From: Bordetella parapertussis
GTDB taxonomy: Bacteria > Pseudomonadota > Gammaproteobacteria > Burkholderiales > Burkholderiaceae_C
DNA length: 8,478 nt
Direction of reading: 5' to 3'
Assembly (NCBI GenBank): GCA_945875935.1
Contig: CAMCNE010000095.1
Coordinates: forward strand, 1-8,478
Shown: positions 6,208 to 8,478 of the stretch, in pieces
How positions within the stretch are numbered: the first letter of the stretch is position 1
How the letters are laid out: each line of letters opens with the position of its first letter
Notes under the pieces: generated by a model
Databases searched by the model: none
Told to the model about the DNA's origin: nothing
What the model saw: only the letters and a program-made list of their open reading frames with translations
Translations under genes and position numbers: made by a program

Positions 6208-7130
6208 GGCAGCGGCGTGGCCTCGATCATGGCGCGCAGCTGTGCGACACGGCTGCGCCCTGAGGCGGGCAACGGCGTCAGTCGGTGCGCTGCGGTTTGC
6301 ACCAAGATGGCCTGGATGTCATCGGGCGCCACATGGTCGCGGCCATCGAGCAGCGCATGGGCCTTGGCCGCCCGCAGCACCGCGATGCCGGCGCGCGGGC
6401 TCAGGCCCTCGACAAACCAGGCGCCCGAGCGCGTGGCCGCGATCAGCGACTGCAGGTAATCGAGCAGCGCGCCCGAGGCATGCACCGCCAGCACCTCGCG
6501 CTGCGCGGCCATCAGTTCGTCCACGCTCATGACCGGGCGCAACTGCTGCAAGGCCTCGCGTCGGTCCTGGCCGGCCAGCAGCTCGCGCTCGCTGGCACGG
6601 TCGGGATAGCCCAGCGTGATGCACATGAGAAAGCGGTCGAGTTGCGACTCGGGCAGCGCGTAGGTGCCGAGCTGGTCGCTCGGGTTTTGCGTGGCGATGA
6701 CGAAAAACGGCTGGGGCAGAGCGCGCGTTTCGCCGTCGACGCTGACTTGCTGTTCTTCCATGGCCTCGAGCAGCGCGCTTTGCGTGCGCGGCCCGGCGCG
6801 GTTGATCTCGTCGGCGAGCAGCACCTGTGAAAACACCGGCCCGGGGTGGAACACGAAGGCCTCGCGCGTGCGCTCGTACACGCTCACGCCCAGCAAGTCG
6901 GTGGGCATCAGGTCGGCAGTGAACTGCACCCGTGAAAACTGCAGCCCCAGCGAGATCGACAAGGCCTGCGCCAGCGTGGTCTTGCCCACGCCCGGAACGT
7001 CTTCGATCAGCAGGTGCCCACCGGCCAGAAGACAGGCCAGACAGTCACGGATCTGCGGTCGTTTGCCGACGATGATCGTGCTAATCTGATCGGCCAGACG
7101 GGTGAGTTTTTCTGAGGGTGCGCTGCTCAT
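6204..7130 (-). CDS. MoxR-family AAA+ ATPase
   Basis: The 308-residue product is a cytosolic AAA+ ATPase of usual MoxR length. Visible motifs are Walker A DVPGVGKT (44-51), Walker B LLADEINRA (104-112, Asp107/Glu108), sensor 1 ATQNP (146-150), the arginine-finger region SQLDRFLM (Arg166) and sensor 2 GLSPRAG (242-248). No membrane segment is present. MoxR proteins act as chaperone-like ATPases that mature or remodel partner complexes; here the partners are presumably the DUF58 and TgpA products. A TTG at 7163 could extend the frame by 11 codons, but ATG at 7130 fits the family start better. No strong Shine-Dalgarno precedes either. It is the first gene of the minus-strand operon and is divergent from the channel gene. 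Confidence 0.93.
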   Translation of the reverse strand: MSSAPSEKLTRLADQISTIIVGKRPQIRDCLACLLAGGHLLIEDVPGVGKTTLAQALSISLGLQFSRVQFTADLMPTDLLGVSVYERTREAFVFHPGPVFSQVLLADEINRAGPRTQSALLEAMEEQQVSVDGETRALPQPFFVIATQNPSDQLGTYALPESQLDRFLMCITLGYPDRASERELLAGQDRREALQQLRPVMSVDELMAAQREVLAVHASGALLDYLQSLIAATRSGAWFVEGLSPRAGIAVLRAAKAHALLDGRDHVAPDDIQAILVQTAAHRLTPLPASGRSRVAQLRAMIEATPLP

Positions 7131-7219
7131 CTTGTCGACGGTAACCCAACAGCACCCACCCAAATCCCCCGAAAAGACATGTCCTCACACGCGATGAGCC
7201 CACCGCGGGCTGCACAACC
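7131..7219. promoter_or_regulatory. Divergent promoter region between the moxR-type gene and the channel gene
   Basis: This 89-nt gap must hold the promoters of both divergent units, but I find no hexamer pair near consensus on either strand. It contains a perfect 8-bp palindrome GACATGTC (7176-7183) midway between the two starts, and a short hairpin, AGCCC (7197-7201) with GGGCT (7207-7211) and a 5-nt loop. The hairpin would fall in the channel gene's leader, ending 8 nt before its ATG. Placement suggests regulation; evidence for specific factors is absent. Confidence 0.4.
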
Positions 7220-8478
7220 ATGATCGTGCCCATCAATCCCGATGAGATGGAAGGCCTGCTGGTGGCGTTGCAGCAGCCCGCCGCGCTGCTCGAGGCCAGC
7301 GTGCTGGCGCTGTGCGGGCTGGTCGCCTGGCTGATCACCCGTGCATTGAGAGGCCCCGGCGCGGATGACGACTCCATCTGGTTTGGCCGGCGGCTGTACG
7401 ACGGCGTGCTGTTTCCGGTGCTGCTGCTGGTGCTGGCGGCATCAGCGCGGGTGCTGCTGACGGGATTTGCCAAGCCGGCGGTGTTCAAGCTGGCCATACC
7501 GGTGCTGGTCTCGCTGGTGCTGGTGCGCCTGACCGTGCATGTGCTGCGCGCGAGCTTTCCCGATTCCCGGCTGATGCGCACCATCGAGCGCAGCTTCTCT
7601 TGGGCTGCGTGGTTGGCCGCCGTGCTGTGGGTGACCGGCGTGCTGCCTCTGATGCTCGATGCCATGGAAGGCGTCAGCTGGACCATGGGCGATCACCCGA
7701 TCACCTTGCGGCGTTTCGTCGAAGGCCTGGTGATCGCAGGGCTGGTGATGGTGCTGGCGCTGTGGGTGTCTGCGGGTGTCGAGAAAAAGCTGCTGCGCGG
7801 CACCGGCAGCGACCTGTCCATCCAGAAGATGGCGGCCAACCTGGTGCGCATGCTGCTGCTGTTCGTCGGGCTGCTGCTGGCACTCAGCGCGGTGGGCATC
7901 GACCTGACCGCGCTCAGCGTGTTTGGCGGTGCGATTGGCGTGGGGCTGGGTTTCGGTCTGCAAAAGATCGCGGCCAACTACATCAGCGGCTTCGTGATCC
8001 TGGCCGAGCGCTCGCTGCGCATTGGCGACATGGTGCGCATCGACAACTTCGACGGCCGCATCACCGACATCCGCACCCGCTACACGCTGATCCGAGCGCT
8101 CAACGGCCGCGAGGCCATCGTGCCCAATGAGCTGCTGATCACGCAGCGGGTTGAAAACTCGTCGCTGGCCGATCTGAGCGTGCTGGTCACCACCAATGTG
8201 CAGGTGGCCTACGGCACCGATGTGCGGGTGCTCAAGCCCCAACTCGAGGCGGCGGTGGCACAGGTCACCCGCGTGCTGGCCGACCCGGCGCCTGCGGTCC
8301 ATCTGCTGGCGTTCGGTGATAACGGCATGGACCTGGCCGTCAACTTCTGGATCACCGACCCTGAAAACGGGCAGGGCAATGTGCGCTCCGAAGTCAACTT
8401 CGCTGTGCTGCAGGTGCTCAATGAGCAGGGCATCGAGATTCCGTTCCCGCAGCGCGTGGTGCACACACTGCCCACCCT
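7220..8478 (+). CDS. MscS-family mechanosensitive ion channel (3' truncated by window edge)
   Basis: Translating from ATG at 7220 gives 419 residues without a stop up to the window end. About five N-terminal hydrophobic helices (roughly 22-42, 62-81, 88-108, 127-146, 164-184) and a sixth (207-228) precede the pore-lining helix. That helix has the MscS glycine/alanine pattern, FGGAIGVGLGFGLQKIAANYISGFVIL (235-261, key Gly237, 240, 242, 244). The cytoplasmic beta domain follows, with RIGDMVRIDNFDGRITDI (267-284) and VPNELLITQRVENSS (301-315). Such channels open under membrane tension and release solutes during hypo-osmotic shock. It has more membrane helices than the minimal three-helix MscS, like the larger channels of the family. 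No in-frame upstream start exists nearby, and the Shine-Dalgarno is weak. Its position beside a peptidoglycan/envelope operon fits an envelope-stress role, which is inference. Confidence 0.93.
   Translation, partial: MIVPINPDEMEGLLVALQQPAALLEASVLALCGLVAWLITRALRGPGADDDSIWFGRRLYDGVLFPVLLLVLAASARVLLTGFAKPAVFKLAIPVLVSLVLVRLTVHVLRASFPDSRLMRTIERSFSWAAWLAAVLWVTGVLPLMLDAMEGVSWTMGDHPITLRRFVEGLVIAGLVMVLALWVSAGVEKKLLRGTGSDLSIQKMAANLVRMLLLFVGLLLALSAVGIDLTALSVFGGAIGVGLGFGLQKIAANYISGFVILAERSLRIGDMVRIDNFDGRITDIRTRYTLIRALNGREAIVPNELLITQRVENSSLADLSVLVTTNVQVAYGTDVRVLKPQLEAAVAQVTRVLADPAPAVHLLAFGDNGMDLAVNFWITDPENGQGNVRSEVNFAVLQVLNEQGIEIPFPQRVVHTLPT

Noticed and set aside
7442..8464. A 340-codon minus-strand open frame opposite the channel gene
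   Set aside because: It is His/Gln-rich low-complexity sequence without family resemblance, while the plus strand encodes a continuous MscS-family protein with clear pore and beta-domain motifs.
1..8478. CRISPR arrays, tRNA or rRNA genes, insertion sequences
   Set aside because: No regularly spaced repeats, cloverleaf-like sequences or transposase motifs were seen on reading both strands.

Overview
The window looks like a chromosomal segment of a high-GC betaproteobacterium, probably Burkholderiales (Comamonadaceae-like). This rests on the strongly GC-biased third codon positions, the moxR/DUF58/tgpA/mltB gene order and the character of the proteins. It is inferred from protein style, not from a marker gene. 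Both ends of the window cut through a gene.

Layout. Positions 2-619 (+) hold the C-terminal part of a cytoplasmic-type transglutaminase-like cysteine protein with an intact Cys/His/Asp triad. Facing it, on the minus strand, is a two-gene toxin-antitoxin module of the TacA-TacT type: a ribbon-helix-helix (DUF1778) antitoxin at 1475-1176, followed after 13 nt by a GNAT acetyltransferase toxin at 1162-665. A good sigma70-like promoter precedes the antitoxin (ATGACA, 17 nt, TAGAAT). Positions 1476-1768 are a structured non-coding stretch with two seven-G runs, an 8-bp inverted repeat and one copy of a 12-bp sequence that recurs at the far end of the toxin gene. A small 60-residue protein of unknown function with a strong ribosome-binding site follows at 1769-1951 (+).

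The main block is a tightly packed minus-strand operon, in transcription order: MoxR-type AAA+ ATPase (7130-6204), DUF58 membrane protein (6207-5233), TgpA-type membrane transglutaminase (5236-3158) and an MltB-type lytic transglycosylase (3150-1969). The first two junctions are 4-nt stop/start overlaps and the last has a 7-nt gap, so translation is probably coupled. By family knowledge these act at the cell envelope: a chaperone-like ATPase working with a DUF58 partner, a periplasm-facing transglutaminase-fold enzyme, and a peptidoglycan-cleaving enzyme.

Divergent from this operon, across an 89-nt gap, starts a MscS-family mechanosensitive channel (7220 to window end, 3' truncated), another envelope-stress gene. 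Most of the window is ordinary chromosomal gene content. The points worth a second look are the TA module with its flanking repeats and leader region, the unrecognised small protein, and the coupling of a lytic transglycosylase to the TgpA operon.
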